From positions 1-61,562 of the forward strand of contig ONHK01000014.1 of NCBI GenBank assembly GCA_900317625.1: a stretch of 61,562 nucleotides of DNA. Reading direction: 5' to 3'. Of the stretch, positions 23,863 to 33,301 are shown piece by piece. The position numbers and the translations under genes were made by a program. The number at the start of each line of letters is the position of its first letter. Position 1 is the first letter of the stretch. Origin of the DNA: an uncultured Treponema sp. Lineage in GTDB: Bacteria > Spirochaetota > Spirochaetia > Treponematales > Treponemataceae. The notes below the pieces were generated by a model, which made no database searches, was not told the origin of the DNA, and worked only from the letters and a program-made list of their open reading frames with translations.

Positions 23863-25809
23863 TCATTCCTTCCCGAACTCAGGTTCTTCTTCTGCGGCTA
23901 AAAGGGCGGCGTCTGCCAAGTCGTTGATGTACTGGGCGTCAGCGGCTTTTTGCCAGGTTGTGCCGGCGGATTTTAGGGAATGCATCTGCTCTTCTTTGCG
24001 GGCGTTGCGTTTTTCTAGAAGGTGTTTTGCGGCAAGGATGATTTCTGTGGCTTCGTCCGCGCGTACGTGGAGTGTCTGGGCAACGGTGCTTTCGTCCGCG
24101 GCGCACATATTTTCCAGCGTTGTGAATTTTTTTGTAAGAGTTCTTGCCCGTTTTTCTCCGATTTTTGGAATTTCAAGGAAAATGCTTACGGTGTTTTCTT
24201 TTGTTCTTAGCCGCTGGTTTCTGCTGGTTGCGAATCGGTGTGTTTCATCGCGGACGCGCTGCAGAAGGCGCAATGCGTCGCTTCTTTTTGGAAGGCATAC
24301 AGGTTTTTCTGCGTAAGGGCGCCAGATTTCTTCGTCGCGTTTTGCAAGTCCGGCAATCGGAATGTCCAGATTCAGAGATTTTAATACTTGGTCAACTGCG
24401 TTTACCTGTCCGATTCCTCCATCAATAAGAATCAAATCCGGCAAATCCGCCTGTTCGTTCAAAAGCCGTGTGTATCGCCGGCTGGTTGCCTCTCGCATTG
24501 ACTGAAAATCGTCAATGTATCCGTCTGTTGTTTTCAGCCTGAAGTAGCGGTAATTTTTTTTGTCAGGATTTCCGTTGTAAAAACTGATTAGCGAGGCTAC
24601 CGGGAATTTTCCGCCGATGTGGGCAATATCGAATCCTTCAATTCTGACAGGAAGTTTTTTCAGCCCAAGAATTTCTTTCAGCTCTTCAAGGGCAGGTATG
24701 TCGCCCCGTTCGCGCAATCTGCGTATTATGTCTTCTTTTGCGTTTTCTGCGGCCATGTTCATTGCTGCTCTGTGGCGCGGCGCGTTTTCTATGTTTTCAT
24801 CTACAAGGATTATCTGCGGGGTCGCGTCAAACTGATTTTTTATCCATTCAGAGATGATGTTAAGTCCGTCCTGCGTAGGAACGTAGATTTTTGGCGGAAT
24901 TTCATCTTTTGAGTTGTAGTATGCGCTCATAAATTCGGCTAGAAGCTCGTCGTTTTCATTCAAACTCCGGACACGGTAATTGTCGCGGCCAAGAAGTTTT
25001 CCTCCTCGGATTTTCAGGACAGTAAAACTTACAAGTTCTCCTTCCCTGTGCCATGCAAGATAATCGCGGTCTTCTGCGTCAAAACTTTCAACAATATTCT
25101 GGTTCTGCATGACCATCAGCGCGCGGAGTCCATCACGCAGGCGGGCGGCTTTTTCAAAATTTAGCTGGGCGGCGGCTTCCTTCATTTTTGCGGTAAGTTT
25201 TTCGGTGGTTTTGCTTCCGTTTTCGTTAAGAAGTGCGCATATTTCTCCGAAAAATTCATTGTAGGATTCTTTTGAAATTTTTCCGCAGCATGGTGCTTTG
25301 CATTGCCCCATGTGATAATAAAGACAAGGCGCTTCGCGTGTAACAAATTTCTTGCAGTGTCTTAGCGGATAAATCTGATAAAGAGTGTCTATGAAAGTAT
25401 CAAGCGCGGCTGCGTCTGGGTACGGACCAAAATATTTTGAACCGTCGTGAAGAATATTCCGCGTCTTAAATAGTCTTGGAAAATCTTCGCGGGTAATTCT
25501 TAGAACTGGATACGATTTTCCATCTTTTAAGTTGATGTTATACTTTGGTGTGTACTTTTTGATAAGATTATTTTCAAGCAGAAATGCTTCGTATTCGTTT
25601 GCGGTTGTAATGTATTCGATGCTTTTTGCGTTTGAGATAAGAAGTCTTGTCTTGATGTCTTTTTTGCCAGAAAAATAAGAAGTCAGCCTGTTTTTAAGGC
25701 TTTTGGCTTTTCCAACATAAATGACGGTGCCCTGTGGATTTTTCCACATATAAACGCCGCTGGAGGAAGGTGCTTTTAATGCAGTTTCGTGAAGAATTTC
25801 TCTGTACAT
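23863..25809 (-). CDS. uvrC: excinuclease ABC subunit C
   Basis: Makes both incisions around bulky DNA lesions in nucleotide excision repair. The 648-residue protein has the N-terminal GIY-YIG nuclease (GVYMWKNPQGTVIYVGKAKSLKNRL, ~15-40), the cysteine cluster APCLYYHMGQCKAPCCG (~150), the UVR motif MKEAAAQLNFEKAARLRDGL (~205-225), the RNase H-like C-terminal nuclease (DLILIDGGIGQVNA, ~455) and terminal helix-hairpin-helix repeats (IPKIGEKRARTL). Start is the Met of MYREILHET; a TATAAT box lies twelve bases upstream. The first ~30 bp overlap antisense with the divergent LamG gene. Confidence 0.93.
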   Translation of the reverse strand: MYREILHETALKAPSSSGVYMWKNPQGTVIYVGKAKSLKNRLTSYFSGKKDIKTRLLISNAKSIEYITTANEYEAFLLENNLIKKYTPKYNINLKDGKSYPVLRITREDFPRLFKTRNILHDGSKYFGPYPDAAALDTFIDTLYQIYPLRHCKKFVTREAPCLYYHMGQCKAPCCGKISKESYNEFFGEICALLNENGSKTTEKLTAKMKEAAAQLNFEKAARLRDGLRALMVMQNQNIVESFDAEDRDYLAWHREGELVSFTVLKIRGGKLLGRDNYRVRSLNENDELLAEFMSAYYNSKDEIPPKIYVPTQDGLNIISEWIKNQFDATPQIILVDENIENAPRHRAAMNMAAENAKEDIIRRLRERGDIPALEELKEILGLKKLPVRIEGFDIAHIGGKFPVASLISFYNGNPDKKNYRYFRLKTTDGYIDDFQSMREATSRRYTRLLNEQADLPDLILIDGGIGQVNAVDQVLKSLNLDIPIAGLAKRDEEIWRPYAEKPVCLPKRSDALRLLQRVRDETHRFATSRNQRLRTKENTVSIFLEIPKIGEKRARTLTKKFTTLENMCAADESTVAQTLHVRADEATEIILAAKHLLEKRNARKEEQMHSLKSAGTTWQKAADAQYINDLADAALLAAEEEPEFGKE

Positions 25810-27338
25810 ATAATAAAAATAATTATATATCAAAAAAAAGCGTAGTTCTATTCGTTTTTGCAATTTTGACTTTTGCGATTTTTTCTTTTTCCTTGAATGC
25901 AGAAATTTATGAATTCGGTGGAAAAACCGGCTGGAACGATGTGAATGTCCGCAACGGAATTACAACCGGAAAAGGGCGTTATGGTTTTGAATGTCTTGAG
26001 CTTGAGACAAATTCCAACCAGCCTGATGAATTTACGGATTGTCTTCTTGATTTTGAAAATTCCACGGTTTTTGACAAGGCTGGAAAATATAAAATCAAAA
26101 AAAGCAATGTTTATTTTTCAAAAAAAGCTACGCTCGGAAAAGGTGCGGTTTTAAGCCGCGGTCGCGGTGGAATTGATATTCAGGGCGATGAGACAAGTCT
26201 TTTTGGCTCGGAAGGTCCGGCCGGCTCATTTATTATTGATTTCTGGATTTGTCCTTCTGCGGTGGAAAATGGCGAGGTTCTGCTGAATTGGCGTTCATCA
26301 AAGAATATTGGCGGTCAGGTTGTTTACCAGCTGATTTCAACTTCTTTCTATAAAAATAAGGTTACAACGCTTTTTTCAAATATATTTGAAGGCTATACAG
26401 ACAATAATGGTGACGTGACTCTTTCTTCGTTAAGGACGATAATTCCGAACCAGTGGAGTCATCATCTTATTTCGTTTGAGGAAGAGACTGGAATTCTTGA
26501 GTACAGAATTGACGGTCAGCTTGAGGACATAAAATATCTTACAGACACAGGGCATGAAGGCGGAACAGTTTACTCGGCTGTAATGGGCGTTGCTTCAGAT
26601 TTGCATATAATTCCTTCGTATATCGGTCTTATTGATGATTTTAGGATTGTGCGTAGCTACACAGATTTGCGCTCGGAAGAAAATTCCGAAAATTCGCAGA
26701 TTGGATTGCGAGAGCGTTATAAAATAAGCGGCGGGCGTTTTGAGTCAATTCCGGTTCTTACAAAAGAAGGAACAATAATCAACAAAGTTTCCGCGGAACT
26801 TTCAGAGCCATCCCAAACAGAAGTGAATCTTTATGTTCGTGCCGGTGACAATTATTTTAACTGGACGGAAGATTTTCCAGAATGGGTTCCAGTTGTTTCT
26901 GGTCAGGAAATTGAAAATCTGAGCGGCTTGTATTTTCAGGTTGCGGCGGAACTTTTTCCTGATGGCGGCGGAAAAACAACTCCTTCTGTAACAGAAATCA
27001 AAGTTGAATACACAACGTTGCCGGAACCGTTTCCCCCTTACAGAATTTCTGCTGAAAAAGGCGATGGGCAGGTTACTTTAACTTGGAGCTATTCTGTTGA
27101 TGATTCTGCCGGCGGATATTATATTTATTATGGAAACCGCCCCGGCGAATATCTTGGCCGGGTTGCCGTGGAAGGAGCTTCTCCAATCAATGTTGGAAAT
27201 GTTACCAGCGCAACTTTAACAGGCTTAAAAAATGGCACGATTTATTATTTTGCAGTTGCGGCTTATTCAAAACTTGATGAAAGGATTTGCGGACCGCTTT
27301 CAAAAGAAGTTTATGCGCGTCCAGAACGAAAAAGATAA
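25779..27338 (+). CDS. secreted LamG-like/fibronectin type III protein
   Basis: A 519-residue exported protein. A hydrophobic signal segment (SVVLFVFAILTFAIFSFSLNA, about 20-40) follows an unusually long charged N-terminus. Residues ~130-310 form a concanavalin A/LamG-like lectin domain (FIIDFWICPS...PNQWSHHLISFEE...GLIDDFRIVRSY). Residues ~425-515 are a fibronectin type III domain (ISAEKGDGQVTLTWSYS...GYYIYYG...LKNGTIYYFAVAAYS). It probably binds carbohydrate or surface ligands. The ATG chosen follows GGAGGAAGG at twelve bases; a start nearer the signal peptide is not available as ATG. Confidence 0.75.
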   Translation: MQFREEFLCTYNKNNYISKKSVVLFVFAILTFAIFSFSLNAEIYEFGGKTGWNDVNVRNGITTGKGRYGFECLELETNSNQPDEFTDCLLDFENSTVFDKAGKYKIKKSNVYFSKKATLGKGAVLSRGRGGIDIQGDETSLFGSEGPAGSFIIDFWICPSAVENGEVLLNWRSSKNIGGQVVYQLISTSFYKNKVTTLFSNIFEGYTDNNGDVTLSSLRTIIPNQWSHHLISFEEETGILEYRIDGQLEDIKYLTDTGHEGGTVYSAVMGVASDLHIIPSYIGLIDDFRIVRSYTDLRSEENSENSQIGLRERYKISGGRFESIPVLTKEGTIINKVSAELSEPSQTEVNLYVRAGDNYFNWTEDFPEWVPVVSGQEIENLSGLYFQVAAELFPDGGGKTTPSVTEIKVEYTTLPEPFPPYRISAEKGDGQVTLTWSYSVDDSAGGYYIYYGNRPGEYLGRVAVEGASPINVGNVTSATLTGLKNGTIYYFAVAAYSKLDERICGPLSKEVYARPERKR

Positions 27339-27377
27339 AAAGTGAAATGATAAACTAATCTGAAAAAGAGGATTTTT

Positions 27378-29870
27378 ATGGAAGACAAAGAAATTGTATT
27401 AAGAAGAGCAAAAAATGCTGTGATTTCAAGGGATTTTAATCTTGCCATAAGATTGTACAAATCTCTTCTTCAGGATGATGTGAAAAATATTGAATATCTG
27501 ACGACGCTCGGAAATCTTTACATGAAAAACAATGATGACGAGAAGGCACTTCCGTATTTCCAGCAGATTCTTACTTTTTATCCGAATGATTTTGAGGCGA
27601 TGAACAGCATGGGCGGAATCTATCGCCGCATGGGAAAATATCAGGAATCAATTGATATTCTTCAGAAAGCTCTGGAAACAAAAATAAATCCGGCTCAGGT
27701 AAACTACAATCTTGGTTTTACATACAAACTGATGAAAAATTATTCCGACGCAATTGAATGTTTTGAGAATGTGATTGCGGTAAATCCAACGGACGTTTTG
27801 GCTTACAATCACCTTGGAACAATTTATGCCGCCCAGAACAACCATGAAAAAGCTGTTTCTGCATACAAAAGAGGACTTCAGGTTGACCCGAACCATCCGA
27901 TTCTTCAGTTTAACCTTGCAAAAAGTCTTGAGGCAATCCACGATGATACTTCAGCGATTCAGGCTTACGAGGCGGCGTTGCGCGCAAAACCGGGCTGGCA
28001 GGAAGCAGTAATCGCATACTCAAAACTTTTGCTGAACCACAGAAAAACAAAACTTGCCGGGGAACTTGTTCAGAATGCGATTGGGCTTCATCCGCAGGAC
28101 GCAGAACTTTACGCCCAGATGGGACAAATTCTTATGCGCCAAAGCAATTTTGAAAAAGCCGCAAGCTCATTTGAAATTGCAAACCGGCTGATTTCAGAGA
28201 ATGCGGAAATTCTGAGAAATCTTGCCGAGGCATTTGAAAAGCTCGGAAAAAAAGATGAGGCTGTCTCAACGATAAAAAAGGCGGAAAAAGTTCTGCCGGA
28301 TGATGAAAAAATCAAGAAAGCGGCGGCTTCAATTTATCTTACCGCGGAAAAATATGCGGAGGCTGCGGCTCTTATCCGTCAGATTGGTGCGGCGAACAAA
28401 AATGACTGCGAGGCGCTGGATTTGGCTGGTCAGTACAGCATTTTGATTGGAAAAGCTGATTCCGCTGAAAAATTCGCTTCTAAAATCAAAACTCTCGACC
28501 CGGAATACGAAAATTATCTGTATTCGTTTGCGACAAGATTTTTTCAGAAAGGCGATTTTTCTGCCGCAAAGGAAAAGGTAAAGTCTTTTATTGATGAAAA
28601 TATGAAAAATGTTCCGGCGTGGCTTTTACTCGGACAAATTGATGAAAAACTTGGAAATTCTGCGGAGGCGTTGGATGATTTTTCAACTGCGGTTGCTTTT
28701 GACCCGAATAATTTTCTTGCCGGAAAACTCGCAAAAGAAATTGGAAGCAAAATTGATTCTGAAAAATCAAATTCAGAAGAAAAAAAATCAGAAAACAATG
28801 CTTTTTCAGATTCCCAGGAGATTTCGCTTGATGAATTTGGTTTTGGCGACGATGAAGAATCGGCTTCAACAGAAAATTCTGCGGCAGAGAAAATTTCTGC
28901 TCCAGAACCAGCTGTTTCAGCGGAAGAAAATTCTTCTGATTCAACGGAAGGCTTGAAACAAGAAAATGACACGAACATTTTTGCTCTGGACGATGAGAAC
29001 GCGCTTTTTGAGGACAACGTTGAAGATGACGAAAAAAGCGCTGAAGAAACTGCTTTGGTTGAACCGGACGAAAATGCGGAAAAATCTGATGAAGAAATCA
29101 GCATGGATGAAATTCTTGATGAGCCGGATGATGATATTTTGCCGGCTGAAAAATTAGAAAATCCGGAAGATGAAAAAGAGCAGAAAGTTGAGATTTCTGT
29201 GGATTCAAATTCCGGGGCAGAACAAAAAACTGAAGAAAATTCTTTACCAGAAACAGAAAAAACAGATGATTCAGAAAATTCTGTGAATGTTCAAAAATCT
29301 GAAACTGAAGAAATTCCTTGCGAGCATAAAATTTCTCCCGAGCCGGAAAAAAATATTTCCGAACCTGAGAATGAACCAGAAATTAAAGAAGATTCAGAGG
29401 AATCTCAGTCTGATGAAGAACAGAAAGAAAATCGTGCAGAAAATGCCTATGAAAATCTTGTTGATAAGGTAAGTGAAGTTCTGCCTAAACTTTCAACTTT
29501 TATAGAAAACAGCGAGGAAGCCGCAAAATTCCAGAAAGAAATTGAACTTTTTAAGCGTTTGCGTCAGTTCGGGGAATCGCTTCCGTTTGAACAGCGCGCA
29601 AAATTCCTTGCGGGACGCGTTCGTCTTTTGCTGGACTACATAATCGCGCGTCTTTCTGGTCGTCCTGGACTTTTAACGGCTGCTTCTGAAATCCGCAGGC
29701 AAAATAATCTTCCTGTTGACAGCATGGAAACTGCAATAAATGGAAGCGACCGTCCGGCAATTGTGAATGTTTTAAAAGATATGGAAAATCTTACTTTCTA
29801 TCTTGAAGATAAAAATCTTTCAAAGGCACTTATTGTTGCCGCGGAAGAAGTTGTTGATAAACTTTCATAG
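27378..29870 (+). CDS. TPR protein with long acidic linker
   Basis: An 830-residue protein. Residues ~1-470 are about twelve tetratricopeptide repeats (for example 'YNLGFTYKLMKNYSDAIECFENVIAVNP'-type units), a scaffold for protein contacts. Residues ~475-690 are low-complexity and very rich in Glu, Asp and Ser, probably disordered. The final ~140 residues (from VDKVSEVLPKLSTFIE) are a compact helical domain I do not recognise. There is no signal peptide, so it is cytoplasmic. The ATG follows AGAGGATTTTT 39 bp after the LamG gene. Confidence 0.8.
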   Translation: MEDKEIVLRRAKNAVISRDFNLAIRLYKSLLQDDVKNIEYLTTLGNLYMKNNDDEKALPYFQQILTFYPNDFEAMNSMGGIYRRMGKYQESIDILQKALETKINPAQVNYNLGFTYKLMKNYSDAIECFENVIAVNPTDVLAYNHLGTIYAAQNNHEKAVSAYKRGLQVDPNHPILQFNLAKSLEAIHDDTSAIQAYEAALRAKPGWQEAVIAYSKLLLNHRKTKLAGELVQNAIGLHPQDAELYAQMGQILMRQSNFEKAASSFEIANRLISENAEILRNLAEAFEKLGKKDEAVSTIKKAEKVLPDDEKIKKAAASIYLTAEKYAEAAALIRQIGAANKNDCEALDLAGQYSILIGKADSAEKFASKIKTLDPEYENYLYSFATRFFQKGDFSAAKEKVKSFIDENMKNVPAWLLLGQIDEKLGNSAEALDDFSTAVAFDPNNFLAGKLAKEIGSKIDSEKSNSEEKKSENNAFSDSQEISLDEFGFGDDEESASTENSAAEKISAPEPAVSAEENSSDSTEGLKQENDTNIFALDDENALFEDNVEDDEKSAEETALVEPDENAEKSDEEISMDEILDEPDDDILPAEKLENPEDEKEQKVEISVDSNSGAEQKTEENSLPETEKTDDSENSVNVQKSETEEIPCEHKISPEPEKNISEPENEPEIKEDSEESQSDEEQKENRAENAYENLVDKVSEVLPKLSTFIENSEEAAKFQKEIELFKRLRQFGESLPFEQRAKFLAGRVRLLLDYIIARLSGRPGLLTAASEIRRQNNLPVDSMETAINGSDRPAIVNVLKDMENLTFYLEDKNLSKALIVAAEEVVDKLS

Positions 29871-30155
29871 CTTGAATGTTGAGTTTTTATGCTGAACCAA
29901 TAAATTGAATGAGCGCGAAGGAAAAAGGCAAGTTTGGCGTCCTTGAAGTGGCGAGTTTTCCAATGAAAACTCGCGAAGCAGAACATAAAATGTTCTGCGA
30001 TTTTTGCCGAATGGCATAAAAGAATTATTGAGGATTTTACAAAGTAAAACCGCAAATAATTCTTCCCAAAAAACACTTCACCATAGCCAATACTTGCCTT
30101 TTGACTGGAAGCTTGTTCAATTTTTTTCAAAATTATTAAAAACTCGACATTCAAG
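29871..30155. mobile_element. 285-bp inverted-repeat element, family B
   Basis: Bounded by CTTGAATGTTGAGTTTTTA and TAAAAACTCGACATTCAAG, a 19-bp terminal inverted repeat with one mismatch. Inside are nested perfect palindromes: GCGAGTTTTC/GAAAACTCGC, GCAGAACAT/ATGTTCTGC and an outer AAGAATTATT/AATAATTCTT-type pair. It begins at the base after the TPR gene's TAG. Its termini match family A, while the interior differs. No coding capacity is evident. Confidence 0.75.
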
Positions 30156-30166
30156 AATATGACGGT

Positions 30167-31312
30167 TTAAAGCCGGATGATTCGTGAATGTGTTATTACT
30201 TCGTTTCCGTCGGCGGTTATCAGAACATCGTTTTCCAGGCGGACGCCACCGAGTTTTTCATCATATAGCCCCGGTTCAAGAGTTACAATCATTCCTGGCT
30301 GGAATGTTACATCAGCTGTCATTTTTGTGCTTACGCGCGGAAATTCGTGGATTTCAAGTCCGATTCCATGTCCAAGTGTGTGTGGCATTTTTCTGTTTTC
30401 TTTTGCGAATATTTTTTCTGCAAGTTCACAGGCATCTTTTACAGGAACATCTTTTTTGTAAAGCCTAAGGCATTCATCGGCGGCGTGCTGAACAAGCTCA
30501 AGAAGTTTTTCCTGCTCTGGCGAAAGCTCGCCTTTTGCGACTGCCAGCGTTGTATCAGAAGTGTAACCGTTGTAAACAACACCAAAATCAAGGATTGAAA
30601 GTCCGTTTCCTGGCCATTCGCCGTTTGTGTAGCCCGGAAATGCATGGATTGCCCAGCTTCTTGCCGGTCCTGCAGCCAATGTGTCAAATCCTGTACGTTC
30701 GCAGCCGTTGAGCCTAAGTTCTTTTTCAATAAGAAGAGAAACATCCATTTCAGTTTTGATTTCTCCGGAACGGATTTTTTCTTCTATTTTATCGATTATT
30801 AAATCACCGACTCTAGCAGCTTCTTTTGTACATTCAATTTCGTATTCATCTTTTATGGTTCTTTCTTGGACTACAAAATTGTGAACTCCATCGTCTTTGC
30901 AGACAACATCCCATTTTGGATTTGCTTCTATAAATTCAAGAAATTTCGGGTATGGAATGTAAGGCGGAATCTCAACTTTAAAGTTTTCGATTTTTTTTGC
31001 GCCATCCAGAATTGATTTTACAGATTCAATATCTGAATTTTTATATTTTGCATAAGGAATAATTTTGTCGCAGAATGCAATTTTTTTTGCAAGGATTTCA
31101 TCCCACACAACAAGAGTTGAAGTTCCATTCTGAAGAATTACAAGAACCGCATCGCTTGTGTGTCCTGTTAAATATCGTATTGCAGGTTCTCGGTGAGCTT
31201 CGCCATCAATAAAAACTGCCGCGCCAATATTATTTTCCTTTAAATATTCAACGATTTTAGCCCGGCGACTTGAATAAATTTCTTTCATTTCCTTTGCGGA
31301 GTATTCTTTCAT
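30167..31312 (-). CDS. M24 family Xaa-Pro aminopeptidase
   Basis: A 381-residue creatinase-fold peptidase that removes N-terminal residues before proline. The N-terminal half (~1-150) is the non-catalytic creatinase-like domain; the C-terminal half holds the di-metal site: D in LSILDFGVVYNGYTSD (~237-248), H in MPHTLGHGIGLEIHE (~313), E in TLEPGLY and E in VRLENDVLIT. All ligands are present. The ATG follows AAAGGATTTTT. It is an isolated gene between two inverted-repeat elements. Confidence 0.92.
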   Translation of the reverse strand: MKEYSAKEMKEIYSSRRAKIVEYLKENNIGAAVFIDGEAHREPAIRYLTGHTSDAVLVILQNGTSTLVVWDEILAKKIAFCDKIIPYAKYKNSDIESVKSILDGAKKIENFKVEIPPYIPYPKFLEFIEANPKWDVVCKDDGVHNFVVQERTIKDEYEIECTKEAARVGDLIIDKIEEKIRSGEIKTEMDVSLLIEKELRLNGCERTGFDTLAAGPARSWAIHAFPGYTNGEWPGNGLSILDFGVVYNGYTSDTTLAVAKGELSPEQEKLLELVQHAADECLRLYKKDVPVKDACELAEKIFAKENRKMPHTLGHGIGLEIHEFPRVSTKMTADVTFQPGMIVTLEPGLYDEKLGGVRLENDVLITADGNEVITHSRIIRL

Positions 31313-31327
31313 AGTAAAAATCCTTTA

Positions 31328-31526
31328 AATATGAAAATTGAGTTTGATAATTCTGAAAAATCGCTCACGGCAGAAAAACAATTTGCTCCAGACGGTTGGG
31401 CTCGCGCTTCGCTTGTATCTGTTGGGGTGCCATGCACTTTAATTGGTGCAATCGCCCAAAGTCTTCACAAATTATTTTTCTGCCTGCGCTTTTGTCGTAT
31501 TTCAAATAAACTCAAATTTTATATTT
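31328..31526. mobile_element. MITE-like inverted-repeat element, family A copy 3
   Basis: A 199-bp block with termini AAATATGAAAATTGAGTTT and AAACTCAAATTTTATATTT (two mismatches as inverted repeats). Interior is strongly similar to copy 1 over AATTCTGAAAAATCGCTCAC, CAATTTGCTCCAGA and GGTTGGGCTCGCGC. It exactly fills the gap between the M24 start region and the murJ stop, ending at the base before the stop codon. Confidence 0.8.
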
Positions 31527-33158
31527 CTATTTTTTTATCCGTCCTTTTATTTTAGTGAACATTGCAACTGCTGTCTCATCTTTGAATATAATAAGAAGCA
31601 GCACTCCTAGTAAACCAAAAATTAATGCGCTCAGAGCAACAGGAATTCCGAATGATATGAATCTGTTGTGTCCGGCAAAGGCGTTCAAAAAATATGGGCG
31701 CAAAAAATATGTCGGGCAGGCGGCAATTATGCTGAACGCAATTATTCTGATTATAAAAACGAGCATTTTTTTTGCGATTTCTGCCGCATCTATGCTGTTC
31801 AGTTTTTTCATAAAAATAAAGAGAAACAAAGTGTTTACAGCGCTTGCCAAAGTTAATGCAAGTGCGATTCCGTTTCCTTTCATTGGAAAAGCCAGCGCAA
31901 TTGCAAGAACGATATTTACACCAAAGCATATAATTCCTGCAAGAGTCGGAAGTTTTGTGTTTCCCTGCGCGTAAAATGCCGGACTTAAAATTCTGTTCGC
32001 GGCAATAAAGAAAAGTCCTGCAATATGAAATCTGAAAACATTCAGCGTCATCAGAACGGAATCATCATCAAAACTTTTTGTCTTGTAAACAAGAGAAATC
32101 AAGTCTTTTCCGCATACAAGCGAATAAAAAGTAACAGGAATGCAAATCAGCGCGATTATTTTTATTGCCTGAGTAAGCATATTGTTGAATTCTTCCCATT
32201 TTTGTTTTTTCGCAAGTCCGCTAAGGTCTGGAAGAATTACAGTTCCGATTGAAACAGCAAAAATTCCCAGAATAAGTTCCTGTAGCCGCAGCGAATATTG
32301 AAGCGAAGCCACTGTTCCTGTTCCTACATTTCCTGCGAGCGCGGTTGAAACAACATCATTCAACTGGTAAGCCGCCATTCCGATTATTGTTGGAACAATC
32401 AGAGATACAACCTTTTTTGTTCCCGGATTTGAGAACGCATTTTTCAGCCCGGTTAAAGTTGTCTTCCAGCCGGTTTTCTTTACAAAAGGCCACTGGAACA
32501 ATGCCTGAAAACATCCGCCGGTTATTACACCAAAACTCATCGCGCGCGCTGCAAGTGCTTCCTGCGGAAGTCCGTTTGGATTTGGAAGCTGTGGCGTAAG
32601 AATGTACGTTATGGCTACAACAATAGCATTGAAAAGAACCGGAGTGAATCCGCTTGGCGCAAAAATATTGCAGCCATTCAAAATTCCCTGGAAAAATGCC
32701 GCAATTGAAACAACAAACAGATACGGAAACATTATTTTTGTAAGAAGAGAAGCCTCCGCAAGAATCGCGGCATCCGCATCAGCTTTAAAAAAGAATGGAA
32801 CAATAAATCTTGAAAGGATAATTCCAATCACTGTTACGATTGCAGTTAAAAAGGAAACCAATGTCAGCGTTGAAGAAATAAAAAGCTGGGTTTCTGCATG
32901 CTTTGCGTCGGAATTCTCTTCCTCAAGGTAACCGCGGAAAGTCGGGATAAAAGCTACGGAAATGCTGTTTTCTGCAAAAAGCCGCCTGAAGAGATTCGGA
33001 ATCATGAACGCAATTCCAAAGGCATCCGCATAAGCACTAGTTCCAAGGAACGCAGCTTTGGTCATTTCACGGATTAATCCCATGATTCGCGATGCAAAAG
33101 TCATAAGAGAAAGTACAAGACCAGATTTAACAAGAGATTTTTTTTTGATTTGAGTCAT
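31527..33158 (-). CDS. murJ: lipid II flippase MurJ
   Basis: Moves lipid II across the inner membrane for peptidoglycan assembly. The 543-residue protein has 14 predicted membrane helices and MVF-family features: SLMTFASRIMGLIREM near the N-terminus, AYADAFGIAFMIPNLFRRLFAENSIS (~37-62) with the conserved RRLFAEGA-like loop, and FNAIVVAITY mid-protein. The start is the ATG at 33158 because TTGAAT-17-TAAGAT ends seven bases before it and no Shine-Dalgarno exists; an upstream in-frame TTG (33194) overlaps the -35 box. Confidence 0.9.
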   Translation of the reverse strand: MTQIKKKSLVKSGLVLSLMTFASRIMGLIREMTKAAFLGTSAYADAFGIAFMIPNLFRRLFAENSISVAFIPTFRGYLEEENSDAKHAETQLFISSTLTLVSFLTAIVTVIGIILSRFIVPFFFKADADAAILAEASLLTKIMFPYLFVVSIAAFFQGILNGCNIFAPSGFTPVLFNAIVVAITYILTPQLPNPNGLPQEALAARAMSFGVITGGCFQALFQWPFVKKTGWKTTLTGLKNAFSNPGTKKVVSLIVPTIIGMAAYQLNDVVSTALAGNVGTGTVASLQYSLRLQELILGIFAVSIGTVILPDLSGLAKKQKWEEFNNMLTQAIKIIALICIPVTFYSLVCGKDLISLVYKTKSFDDDSVLMTLNVFRFHIAGLFFIAANRILSPAFYAQGNTKLPTLAGIICFGVNIVLAIALAFPMKGNGIALALTLASAVNTLFLFIFMKKLNSIDAAEIAKKMLVFIIRIIAFSIIAACPTYFLRPYFLNAFAGHNRFISFGIPVALSALIFGLLGVLLLIIFKDETAVAMFTKIKGRIKK

Positions 33159-33165
33159 TTGAATA

Positions 33166-33194
33166 ATCTTATCTAAGTTGAGGTTTTTATTCAA
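33166..33194 (-). promoter_or_regulatory. candidate leaderless promoter of murJ
   Basis: On the minus strand TTGAAT and TAAGAT are separated by 17 bp and the ATG follows after seven bases. Each hexamer matches four of six consensus positions, so this is weaker than the rnf and carD examples. Confidence 0.4.
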
Positions 33195-33301
33195 TTTACT
33201 TGTGAATTATAAATTACCAATTGCAAATTTACAGTTTCGCGTTTATATTTTATTAGATATATTGGCTTTGTTTTTTTTATTATTTTAAGGTGAATGATTT
33301 G

